From Ulota crispa (lineage: Eukaryota; Streptophyta; Bryopsida; Orthotrichales; Orthotrichaceae): a stretch of DNA of 64,000 nucleotides. Each line of letters opens with the position of its first letter. The stretch's first letter is position 1. Location of the stretch: the NCBI GenBank assembly GCA_963920765.1, contig OY987246.1, positions 22,763,167-22,827,166 of the forward strand, in the 5' to 3' direction. A model generated the notes under the pieces. It was given only the letters and a program-made list of their open reading frames with translations. It did no database searches and was not told the origin of the DNA. Made by a program: the position numbers and the translations under genes. This document shows positions 1 to 11,600 of this stretch, one piece after another.

Positions 1-1390
1 ACTCAATTCTGCTCCCTAGATTTGAGGTGTTCACCATCCACTCTTAAACCTAAAGTGGAGCAATGAACGCTACTTGCACAAGCAAGTTTTGCCACATGTC
101 AATTGTTAAATTGCTTTGGGAGGGTTGGGATAGGGACCGTCAATTGCTATTATAGGAACTCATACAAGCAATTTCAAGATTAGTTTAGAGTTACTTTTAG
201 GGACCCTATGAGCTGTAACTTTTCCTTTAATATAAAGTATTTTACAATATTTTATTTCCACAAATATGACCTTCCATGATAACTTGTTGAAAAGGTTTAT
301 CATAAAGATTGTTTTCTTGAATTTTCCAAGACCTTTTGGTACCCTAAATCCTCAAATGCCGGAGAGTGGATCCTTATGTTCTCCAAACAACAACAACAAA
401 ACTTCATGAATTTGAAAATGTTATAATTAATGAAATGAAGAAAAAAGTGGATTTCTCACTACAGCACTCACGAAGCCATTGCCAAATTCAATCATCTTTT
501 TGTCAAAGGAGCAGCTTAACACATAAAGAACCAAGAAGCCCACTTTTGAACTTTTTGGACATTTAGGCAAGCATTTCTGGTGTAAATAGTAGAGATAAAT
601 TTGTGAAATCCCGGGTGAATGAGCTCACATTGAGAAGCTTGCATTCTTCCCAAAAAAACGTGGATTTGGTTAAAAAAAATTGTAAGATTTGGTTGCATAT
701 GCAATTTAGATGTCAACCTAGGCATTCTATAAAAAAAAAAACAAAGGGATTTTAAAAGGGCATTGCTCACAAATTGTTCAAACACACTTTACAATGGCTT
801 GGTTCATGGGAAAATTTGTAGTCAACTCTCCTTGACTATAAAATAACTTTTATTTTACTTTTCATTTAGAAAAAAATCATTTTGGCAAGTATTCCACATG
901 ATGTTTTAGGTTTATTTTATACATTTTGTAATTGAGAATTATTACTATGAGAATCTCTTCCATGAAATTTCCTTAGTGTAATGATAATTCAATAAAGTAA
1001 TTCCTACTTCCAATTTTTTTCCATTATGTTTCAAGGATTGGATGATCATGATATTTGTGACGTATATAGCCAACTTTGTGCTTTGTAAGAAACTCATAAG
1101 GTGGAAGATATCATTTAGATGACCAAAACCATTTTATACTATGGACAAGCTTTAAACAAAAGTTTTGACTTGACTTTGAGTGTTGTGATCTAATGAAGTA
1201 TGCTCTTACAGAGTTTGAAATTTTAAAAGGGTGTACATTAGTATGTGAAAAAATAGATCTTTTGGTTAATTTATTGAAAACAATCCAAAATATCATCCAC
1301 TAATCATTTATTGAGAGATGTCACTTTCAAGCATGTAAACACAAAGAAATTTAGGGATTAAATGGTGTATTGTCAAACTTGACGTACTAG

Positions 1391-1578
1391 GGAGTTTCAA
1401 ATATGGGTTTTCACCCCAGTTTCATTCACATGGACAAGTGTCCGTGAACAACCCAGCCAAATCACTTGGTGAACACGCCATGACTACCTCCAGAGGTAGT
1501 CACTTCATATTCACCAGTGAATGAGCACACATTCACGACCATTTGTTCACTAAATATTTCAGATATTTGAAACCCCTA
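1391..1578. mobile_element. short inverted-repeat element (MITE-like)
   Basis: The ends read GGAGTTTCAAATAT and, inverted, ATATTTGAAACCCC. The interior is full of TTCACC/GTGAA words in both orientations. The same terminal word and interior style recur in the larger elements at 57449-57880 and 61186-61513, so this is probably a small relative. There is no coding capacity. Confidence 0.45.
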
Positions 1579-1902
1579 CTTTGTTTATGAGTGCCTTGCA
1601 TGAAGTTGGTGACAATGAAAGGACGAGATGCTTTCCCAATGTTAAATGCCTCTCAGGGCTTGATGTCCCTTTCCCAACGAGAGTCACCTTCACTAATTTT
1701 ATCTTAAAATCACAAGCTTATCTAAAATTGTGAAAAAACCAATTGTTAAGCTAACGTACATTCCTTCAAGAACAACCATCTTATTGGTTAGATCCATTTA
1801 ATATGGAATAGACTATATAAAAAGGATCAAAATTCACTACTAAGTAAAAAGGAATTGTGATGCATCTCCAATAGCAGTTGTCTACTGCAGTCTTTATAGA
1901 CT

Positions 1903-2220
1903 TAAGGTAGGAGTATCCATCCTCGTGAGGGTTTCCATAAGCGTGACTTCTCAAATCTTGAAAAATCTGCGGAAGTAGGTAGATGTAATGATAAGGATGT
2001 ACAACATCTAAATATGAAATCCTAATAGTGGTTATGGATACAATGGCAATTTGCTCTTTAAAAATTCACAACTTATTCTCATAGTATCCAAATAATAAAT
2101 TCAAAAGTGCAAACTCATTATTTTTTTGTTGCTAATGGGATCTTGTAATTTGCTAGATGTTTACTAATAGCCATTATGTTCAAAACCCTTAAACTCACGC
2201 TTATGGGTGCTCCTACCTTA
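1903..2220. mobile_element. MITE with TAAGGTAGGAG ends
   Basis: The left end is TAAGGTAGGAGTATCCAT and the right end, inverted, is TAAGGTAGGAGCACCCAT. Just inside both ends is CATAAGCGTGA in mirror orientation. The length is about 318 bp with no ORF. The TAAGGTA terminus resembles the 330-bp family at 17097, 32788, 38966 and 39713. Confidence 0.6.
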
Positions 2221-4302
2221 CATAAGATTGATTCTATTGCTGCATTCATAAACATTGGCCACAAGTATCTTTCACAAATTTGGTTTTTCTTTTATGATTG
2301 ATTCCACATCTAACATTAATAATCTATATAACTTTTGTAATGTTTAAAACCGAAAGCACTAATAGCAATTATCATCAAGTAATATTGCATGGTTATTTTG
2401 GTGGTGTTTATTTTGAAGAGTCATTTCAAAATTAGAAGAAAATTACTTCTTAAAAAGAAATATACCATAATATTTGAGCATTAGGATCTCTGTGAAGTAG
2501 TATTTCTAAATATTTCATATTGACAAATTTTAGAAACAATACCAAAATTGACAAATATTTAGATGAACGAATAGTTAACTTATGAACCTTGTATGCCAAG
2601 AAATGTATGAAACCATCCAATCTCAAAAACTGTATTAGTTTTGGTCTCTAAAGGGAGGTATATGCATCAGGTAAACATTAGTTGACTCTGAACAAGAAAC
2701 ATTGATTGCAAAACTTGAAAAAAGTTAATATTTTAAATGAAACATCGTTAATTTGTCTCAATCTTTGATTAATACAAATCTACTTATAATTTGGATATTC
2801 CTAGCATCTGAAAATTATGATTTATTTGTAAGTTGATGCTAATATGTAAACTTTTATTTGCATGTTGAGATAGTTATCAGAAAAATATTATTGCTTTGAC
2901 ATAAATCCTATATTTTATAACTTTAAACTTCTTTAGAAGAAATAGTAAATGCATCCCATAGTTACTAAAAATAAAAACAAAAAGACACTTTTGTTTCATT
3001 AGTATATTTTGATCCACTTGGTTCATTTTCATCCATCTGGTTGACCTTTACAATCACAGCACCAAATTTTCTATATTAGTTTCTTCCAAGTTGATATTAT
3101 CCAAGTAAATGCATACAATATCTAAGACAATATTTAGTTTAACTCTTAACCCCTAAAGTTCTTTGACTATGTTTCACCAAAAAACACTTGAAATGAGTTG
3201 TTTTGGTAGCATAGGAAAAGAAAAATGCGAAATGGAATCTTGGTGCAATTTACAACAAGATATACTAGTAGACTACTTCATTATGTTATAGTATAAAGAT
3301 GAAAGACATTTGCTCCGGAATTTGTGAGATTGTAGGGTTTGAAGTGAGAAATATTATTTTTTTGGTGAATTCAAATTTTGGGCAGCTCTAACCTAGGAAG
3401 GCTTTCACACCAATTAAATTCATTTTTTTTGTTTGTGATTTTTTAGATTTAGTTTTTACAAAGAGTTGGTCATATGCCCAAAAAATTTCATAACATTTTG
3501 AATTGGGAAATACATACGTCTAAAAATTTACAATAGGAAACTAGCTTCAAGAAAATTCTCATACAAAGTCATTTTTTCAACAATTTTTAGCTTCTGCATA
3601 CACTAACCTTTTCAAAATGTGAATGGTGAAGCTTAAGATTTTAGCTAGCGTCAAAGGAGGGAAAATGAAATGAAAATTAGCCAAAATATTGCAGCTTTGA
3701 CTTATTTGATCAACATAAGGTCATTTTTAACAAAGGTGAAGGAAAGGGCAATAAGCAAAAATTATTGCTTACATGGAATGAGGTTGGATTAAGTTAGGAG
3801 TCTTACAAGGAGACATCTTTGCTACTAAACCTCTAGGCAACATCTCAAAATTATAGTTGTAGTGTAAATTTTTTTGCTAGCCTTGCTTGACAAATAAGTA
3901 GAAGTACATGTTTCATCACAAATTTTTCTTTTATAAACTAAATGGTTTCAAAGTTGTTGCATTGAAAGCTACTCCTTGAACACACATTTTCAAATTAATT
4001 TGTGAAAATATATTCTTTGTTTTACAAGTACTACCTTGCCCAAAATTGCTATGTTGCCAAAAAACATTGTATGGGTTAAAGGGTTGAAAGAACCAGCTTT
4101 GAAACCATTACAATACAAGAATTATTTTTAATGCTTGAAATGGATCCACACTTAACTACATTTGAGATCAACAAAAAAATTAGAATACATATCAATGTGG
4201 TTCCAATGAGCTATGAGCTATTTGAGATATCAAGTTTAAACTTTATGTTGGTAGCAAATACAAATTATATGGCAGCATATTTAAAATCCCCATGGGACAT
4301 TT

Positions 4303-4533
4303 AAGGGTTAACCCTTAAACAACCATAGAGCATAATATATACGCTGAAGTATAATTGTCATTTGCTACCAATAAGAAATTTTAATTTGGGATCTCAAGCA
4401 ACTCAATAGAACTGCATTGATCTATTCTCCAGTTTCTTTGTTGATCTCATAAAGTATGAATACATTCCAAATACAAGAAAAATACCCCATATCATACTGG
4501 TTGCAAAGGAGCTTTCAGCCGTTTAAGGGTTAA
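4303..4533. mobile_element. MITE with TTAACCCTTAAAC ends
   Basis: It begins TTAACCCTTAAACAACCATA and ends in the inverted form GTTTAAGGGTTAA. A close relative lies at about 36032-36262 and shares the interior phrase GCTACCAATAAGAA. Immediately to the left (about 4100-4311) a related sequence ends in AAGGGTTAA, so two elements appear to abut head to head. Non-coding. Confidence 0.55.
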
Positions 4534-4808
4534 AGAAGCTTTATTATTATAAAGGTTTTTTACAAACTTACATTTGGGGTTTTTTCCTTTTTTAATTCCT
4601 TTGGTTTTAATTCCTTTGGATCAACGTGATAACATGTTTCTCCGTAGAATAAAGCGTCCACTCCAGAGCAGCAACAACTCAAGAGGTTCTCGGGATATCC
4701 TCAGAATGTGCAACAACAGAGTGTCACCAGAGTGGGTTGAGCGTAAGTTAGCGAATAGAGTTCCCAAAGCCGTTCCCAAAGGCGTTCCCACGCGGAGAAG
4801 CGTGACGT

Positions 4809-4819
4809 TGACCGTTAAG
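4809..4819 (-). promoter_or_regulatory. MSA-like G2/M element upstream of TOP2
   Basis: The plus strand reads TGACCGTTAAG. Its complement CTTAACGGTCA matches the plant mitosis-specific activator consensus YCYAACGGYYA except for one base (T for C at the second position). MSA boxes are bound by three-repeat MYB proteins and drive G2/M genes. It lies about 0.9 kb upstream of the TOP2 start in the less AT-rich promoter zone. Single near-match, so tentative. Confidence 0.35.
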
Positions 4820-4875
4820 GCGAGATTCAAATTCAAATTTGAAAAGGCCATGGCGGGCCTGCCGCTCTGCAACTG

Positions 4876-4883
4876 TTTCGCGC
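4876..4883 (+). promoter_or_regulatory. E2F consensus site upstream of TOP2
   Basis: TTTCGCGC is a perfect match to the E2F/DP consensus TTTSSCGC. It sits 57 bases from the MSA-like box, upstream of the TOP2 leader. An E2F site fits S-phase activation of a replication and chromosome gene. No transcript start is known, so whether it lies in promoter or leader is uncertain. Confidence 0.45.
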
Positions 4884-4983
4884 ACTTGAACACCCTCCAG
4901 TCCATGGCGCCCTTCACCCCCGCATTGCTGCCCCTCTCTCATCCGGCGTTTTCACCGCTGCAATCGCAGCTCTTCCCTCAAAT

Positions 4984-5699
4984 GTTTTCTGGTCTCTTCC
5001 CTTTGATAACTTACTCTGCAATCTAAGCTGCCGATAACTCGTCGGAAGCTTTCTCGTATTGTCTAAGCCAGTTGAAGAAATCTCGGAGAACTTGCAGTTA
5101 TTCTGTTGCTTGCGGAGGTTCTTTTTAAAATTTCCGAGGAGGTTGTTTAGTCTTGTTAAGGTGTTGCGAGAGTTTGTCGAAAGGAGCCAGTGCGCAGAGT
5201 CGAAGTCATATTTGAAGGAACGAGTGAAGACCCGTTTGAGGAAGACTTTTTGGTATTTGATACTATCGAGTGAGGCTTTTCATCTCTTGTTAAGGTGTTT
5301 TGATATTTCGAGAGATTGCGAGCGAGAGTTCATTGAAAGGAGCCAGTGCGTACAGTCGAAGTCATATTTGAAGGCAGGAGTGAAGACCGGTGTGAGGAGG
5401 ACTTCTTGGCATTTGATACTATCGATTGAGGCTTTTGATTTGTCTGGAGGTTCTTTTTAAAATTCCCGAAGAGGTTGTTTAGTGTTGTTAAGGTGATCTG
5501 ATCTCTAAAGAGGTTTCGAGCGAGAGGTTACGAGCAAGAGTTTATTGAAAGGAGCTAGAGCGCAGTGTCAAAGTCATATTTGAAGAGACGAGTGAGTGAA
5601 GACCGGTGTGAGGAGGAGTTTTTGGTGTTTGATACTTTTGATTGAGGCTCTTCGATATTTCTGAAGGTTTTGCGCGGATTTTTGTTTGAAGGATTCAAG
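4984..5699 (+). promoter_or_regulatory. long ATG-free 5' leader of TOP2
   Basis: Reading the plus strand, no ATG occurs from just after the one at about 4981 until the TOP2 start at 5700. That is roughly 715 bases, where about ten would be expected by chance. Such depletion is typical of a transcribed 5' untranslated region under selection against upstream starts. Most of the leader is made of repeated segments (see 5115-5650). The transcription start itself cannot be read from the sequence. Confidence 0.5.
5115..5650 (+). repeat. imperfect tandem repeats in TOP2 leader
   Basis: A core of about 110 bases recurs at about 5172-5285, 5330-5440 and 5541-5650. It contains AAAGGAGCCAGTGCG, GAAGTCATATTTGAAG and, further on, ATTTGATACTATCGA. 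Copies differ by substitutions and small indels. A second module, GGAGGTTCTTTTTAAAATT followed by GAGGTTGTTTAGT, appears at about 5115 and 5447. The pattern looks like successive tandem duplication. It is not a known transposon and no similar sequence is seen elsewhere in the window. Confidence 0.75.
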
Positions 5700-8600
5700 A
5701 TGGACGACTTCGATTTTGGCGAAGTGGAGAACGTCGGAGTCGTAAAGAAGAAGGTGAGAGGCGTGTGCCTGATTTGGTTTGCGTTGATATTTCGCTTCAG
5801 TTTCTGTTGTTATCACTCTTTCTTGCCACGTTTCGGCTTTGCTTGCTCCTCTCCATGGATGTCATCCTTAGGTTCCCTCCAATCCTGTTAATGTAGAGCT
5901 TACACTGATTATTCGGTTTGCTGTTTGAGCTTTACAAGCGGTATCACTGGGGGAAGCAAATAGAAATTAAGCCGTTAAGTGTTCACGCAGAAACGGTTGT
6001 GTCTAAATTATGAAGTATTTAGGAATTTGACCTTTACAATGTCGATAATTATCGTATCGCAGTGAAAAGAAAAATGCTGATTGATAGTTTAAGTTTGGGA
6101 GGGAACAAATGAGAACGTGATTTTCACTGTTAACACATATGAAGGACAATTAATGACTAGGGGAGTGCAGAAGGTATTTAAGGATTGAGCACTGAATGCA
6201 CGATGGTGTAAGTCGTTCTAAATATCTTCACGGTACATTTTATAAAGGACTAATAAGTTCTTAATACATCAGAGTTCGGAAATTTGTAAGTAAGTGTACT
6301 GAAATATGGTAGACTGTAGCGGAATCCTGTCGCGTTTTCCTTCGCGATATGACATACACCCGCCTTACGGGCGCCTGGTTGTGATGGCCTTTCTGACGAT
6401 GGCATTGAAATGCAGGTATCGAAAGCGAAGGATAAGGTGGTGAAGGTTTCCAAGTCTGCCAAAGTACCACTTCATTCCAGCTCCGGGTGCAATGTCGACG
6501 CAAACCTTATTGAAGAAAAGGCTGTCAAGCCGGCCAAGCGTGAGCCTCAAGCTGACAAGTCTATCGAGGAGACTTACCAGAAAAAAACTCAGCTGGAGCA
6601 TATCCTACTGAGACCTGACACCTACGTTGGAAGTATTGAGAAGCACTCTCAAACACTTTGGGTGTACGAAGACGAGCAAATGGTCAACCGGAATGTGACC
6701 TTCGTTCCCGGGTTGTACAAGATTTTTGACGAAATCTTAGTCAATGCGGCTGATAACAAGCAGCGCGATCCTACCATGGACACTGTGAAGGTTAGTCATA
6801 AGTCCTTGTTTTGACCGACCATTTTACTTCACTTGACTGCGGGACGAGTGGTTCTTGCTGACCCAGATGATGCTTCCTTCTCAAATATTCTGTTATTCTA
6901 CAAAATTTCCTTTTGGTTTTCGATCACCTTTTGGTTTTCGATCACCCTTAGACTATCAAGCCTTTTTGGAATGGAGGGGAATATTGTCGCAGTACAACGG
7001 CAAAATTGTATCTTCTAGTTGCTGGAAATTGTGCAACTTCTAGAAGTGGAAATCTGTGGCGTACATAACAAATAATTGAACCTAGGCTAATTCATTTCAT
7101 AGAGTATCTGAAGTTGTGAACTTCTTCGGACTATCCAGTAAGACCTCGCAGTCACTCTTTTGACAGTTCCGTTTCAACTTGGCTCCACCTGAATGAAGTG
7201 CTTTTGTCTTGGGAGGTGTGGACTTCACGAGATTGGATCTCTGATTATATTGCTATTTTGCTCCAGGTGGAGATTGACATCGAACAGAACTTCATTAGTG
7301 TGTACAACAATGGAGATGGTGTCCCTGTTGAGATCCATAAAGAGGAAGGTGTGTATGTTCCAGAGATGATCTTTGGACATCTTCTCACTAGCAGTAACTA
7401 CAACGACGCTGAGAAGAAAACCACGGGAGGTCGAAACGGGTATGGAGCTAAGCTTGCCAACATCTTCTCGACGGAATTCACTATTGAAACAGCTGACGGG
7501 AAACGGCAAAGACGGTACAAACAGGTACGATCATGGCACGCGCGATTTAGAGCTGGATGTGCTTACATCTCGCTACTAGCTGAAGAGAAGACTACAGGGA
7601 TCGGAGGTTTGAACGAACCACCTAGCTTACAATTGCTCTTGGTGGTTGCAGGTTTTTAAAAACAACATGGGCGAAAAATCCGAGCCCAAGATCACCACGT
7701 GCAAGTCAAATGAAAATTGGACGAAAGTGTCATTTAAACCTGACCTTTCCAAGTTCAACATGACCCACCTCGAGAGTGATGTGGTCGCGCTCATGAGCAA
7801 GCGTGTGATGGATATTGCTGGGTGCTTAGGGAAAGGCTGTAAAGTTGAGCTCAATGGCAAACGCCTTCCAGTGAAATCGTTCCAAGACTACGTTGGACTG
7901 TACCTGTCTATTGCTAATGCCAACCGAGAGGAACCCTTACCTAGGTCTACCATTCTCTCTCATGGCTTCCACATTATTTCAGTGTCAATCAAGCGGTCGT
8001 GCTGTTTGTGCTTCTTTTCCCAGCTCAGCTTGTTAGTTGAGAACTACTGTTCTTTCTTACATTTATTCATTCGATTTGCCCTCCTTATATTGTGTCCGAA
8101 TGTAGTCGGGTATTGAAATTTAAAATCGCATGTCTATTGACGCTGTTTTATTGCCATTGCTTCAGGATCTACGAGAGAGTAAGTAACCGGTGGGAAGTAT
8201 GTGTCAGTCTCAGTGACGGGCAGTTCAATCAGGTGCGTGAGTTTTGAGGCGCCTCTCCTAATATTCCGTGCTGCTTCCAATTCGTTAATTCTGTTCATGT
8301 TTGTGGCCTGTTTTCTTCCATCGCTTTCATTCTGCATCTCTGTCTAATGTAGAAATACTATATCTGTCGACTCGCAGGTGAGTTTCTGTAACAGCATTGC
8401 TACGATCAGAGGAGGAACTCATGTGGCTTACGTGACGGACCAAATTGTGTCGCACGTCCTGGCGCTCGTAAACAAGAAGAACAAGACGGCCAACGTGAAG
8501 CCGTTTCAAATTAAAAATCACATGTGGGTGTTTGTCAATGCGCTTATTGACAATCCTACTTTCGACTCTCAAACGAAAGAAACCCTGACCTCTCGTGCCG

Positions 8601-11600
8601 GTAGCTTTGGGTCCAAGTGCGAATTATCAGATGATTTCTTGAAGAAAGGTGAGAAGTCCTTCACGCAATGAGTTTACTAAGATTCTTTAAATGCCAGTGT
8701 GGTCTTTATGATTAGCATCCTGTTTACGGTCGTGAGTACATTGAAGGTGAAAGGTCTTTTGAAAGTTCTTTTTCTAAGTAGCGTCTTCATCAATATCGAT
8801 TGAACGACATTGAAGGTTCTCTTCTGACTGCCGTGCCCGCGTGTTGTAGTTGCAAAATGTGGAGTTGTAGAGAACGTGTTGACTTGGGCGGACTTCAAGC
8901 AGAGCAAGGAGCTGAAGAAGAACGATGGTGCCAAACGGCAGCGCATCACCGGGATCCCCAAACTTGATGATGCCAATGATGCTGGTGGGAAAGCTTCGGA
9001 GCTATGTACTCTCATTCTTACAGAGGGCGACTCCGCGAAAGCCCTTGCTGTAAGCTTCGCATGTTCTAACCTCCCTTTTTAAGTTGGTGTGAGAGGTCGC
9101 GAGGGTTGATACAGAAGCAGCTTTCTACTCTGGACTTCATTCAAGAATTTAATACCTATGTGGCTGCGGACCTCCAGAGGTTTATTAATGTTGGATTGGA
9201 ATTCTTTTTCAGATGAGTGGGATTAGCGTTGTGGGGCGGGATAAGTATGGAGTGTTCCCGTTGAGAGGAAAGCTTCTGAACGTGAGGGAGGCCAGCCACA
9301 AGCAGATCATGGAAAATGCCGAAATCACGAACATCAAACGCATCCTCGGTCTCCAGCATGGCAAAGACTACGACAGCACCAAATCATTGCGTTATGGGCA
9401 TTTGATGATCATGACCGATCAGGTCTGCACCGTCGTTTGAGTATTCCAAAGTATTGTATTAACGTATGATTCATGTCCCTGATTTTACGCTTCGGATGAA
9501 CTCTAGGACGTCTTTGCTTCCGACAGATGTTTGTTCTTTTTTCTTGATGCTGATTTTAACAGCTATAACCAAAGCTGACATTCCATCTTACCGCGGCAGG
9601 ATCACGACGGGTCACATATTAAAGGACTTCTGATCAACTTCATTCACTCGTTCTGGCCATCTCTGCTCAAGATTCCGACCTTCATGGTGGAGTTCATCAC
9701 CCCAATCGTGAAGGTGCGCCAAGTAATCTCGACTTTAAGAAACTCAACGAAGTTGTGGTCTGGACACTGAGCCCGAGCGATCTAATTTTCATCGAGCTCA
9801 TCCTCTTTTGTGTACATTGTTATGTGCAGGCAACCAACAAACAAAAGACATTGGCATTTTACACCATGCCTGAGTATGAAGCTTGGAAGGAGTCCCTGAA
9901 CGGTGAAACAAAGGGATGGACCATCAAGTACTATAAGGTTTGATTATAGGGTTTAATCTGGTACACTCGAATTGTTTCTATATCTCATTGTTTCTGGTGA
10001 AACTTTGTGATGCAATCGCTTTGAGCTTGGATACCTAATCGACAAACGCTCGGGTCTTGCAGGGTCTGGGCACTTCAACATCCAAAGAAGGAAAGGAATA
10101 TTTCCGTGAACTCATTAGGCATAAAAAGGACTTCACTTGGGAGAGTCAAATGGATGGCGATGCAATCGAGATGGCATTCAGTAAGAAAAAGATCGAAGCT
10201 CGGAAGACTTGGCTGCGCCACTACGAGGTATACTTTGTCATCTTCTCTTCAATAGGATACTTCAACTATCTGTCGTATCCATTTCTGGGAGTCTCATCGC
10301 AGCTAGGTTTTGAGTTCACCCATTTGGTTTTGCTAGCTTCGGTTTTCTCAATAATAATTTGCGACTCCAGGTTCCAGTTGTGAGATGCTTTGCCTTCGAG
10401 TGCCTCGCCCACTTATTTACATTTCTGTATGCATCTCATGCTTACGTTAACTGACTATGTCTTTTGAATTGCATTGCGACAGCCTGGAACCTTCCTGGAT
10501 ATGACTGCAGAGAAAATTAATTACTGCGATTTCGTTAATAAGGAGCTTATCCTGTTCTCGATGGCCGACCTTTCGAGATCTATTCCATCCATGGTGGATG
10601 GGTTGAAGCCTGGCCAACGGAAAATCCTCTTCTGCTGTTTCAAGAGGAACTTCGTCACCCAAGCCAAGGTTCACAACCATTTCTTCTACGATGCCAGACT
10701 CCCATTCTTTATAAGTTCATTGACTATCATCTAAAGAACCGTTCGCAATTTTGGTCATTTTTGTCCTGAGATTTTATCTGAACTATTTTATTGCAACAGG
10801 TTGCGCAATTTTCGGGTTACGTGTCAGAGCATTCAGCGTACCATCATGGAGAGCAAAGTCTAGCCAGCACCATCATCGGCATGGCGCAAAATTTTGTTGG
10901 AAGCAACAACATCAATCTTCTTTCTCCAGAGGGTCAATTTGGAACTCGTGAACAGGTATGATCTCGGGACGTCAAGCCGGAACTTTTTGAAACTGGCTTT
11001 GGCAAGTGACGTCTAGATAGTGTCGTGTATTTAACCTTTCGAGTGTGTCGTTGACAAGAGACTTCTAATATTGCATAGTCATCGCTGTTTGCAGGGAGGG
11101 AAAAATCATGCTAGTCCTCGTTACATATTCACTTGCCTTGCTCCCATTACACGTGCTCTATTTCCACAAGCAGACGACGTACTTCTTGATTACATGAAAG
11201 AGGACGGACAGTCCATAGAGCCTACCTGGTACTCCCCTATATTGCCTCTGGTGCTTGTCAATGGTAGCGAAGGTATCGGTACGGGCTGGAGCTCCTTTGT
11301 ACCGAACTATAACCCCAGGGAGATTGTTGCCAACATTCGGCGCCTGCTAAAAGATCAGGAAATGGTACCGATGCACCCATGGTACAAGCACTTTAAGGTA
11401 CAATTTCTTATAGGCTCCTACATGTGATTTCGTGACATGTGATGATCACGTATTTTAATGTTCCACGGAGACGCTTCTTTTGAAGTAGTGCTTGCTTAAA
11501 GGAAGACGTGTTGACTGTATACCATCACTCGATGAATGCCAGGGATCTATTGAGTGCTCAGCAACGAAGGACAGTGGCCTCACATACACCATCACGGGTA

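Larger units (their letters stand above)
1..4573. other. AT-rich gene-free flank
   Basis: No coding region can be supported here. Open frames are short (66 aa or less), have no recognisable motif and lie in AT-rich sequence. The stretch contains several small inverted-repeat elements, listed separately. The rest looks like decayed repeat or unique intergenic DNA. The base composition changes visibly near 4600, where the TOP2 promoter and leader begin. Confidence 0.6.

Noticed and set aside
4574..5026. 150-codon open frame upstream of TOP2
   Set aside because: It overlaps the promoter motifs and start of the leader, has no family resemblance, has overlapping open frames on the other strand, and begins in a poly-T stretch. 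Better explained as GC-richer promoter DNA.
5059..5460. 133-codon frame across the TOP2 leader
   Set aside because: It has no ATG and exists because a repeated leader unit happens to be open; the internal repetition mirrors the DNA repeats.
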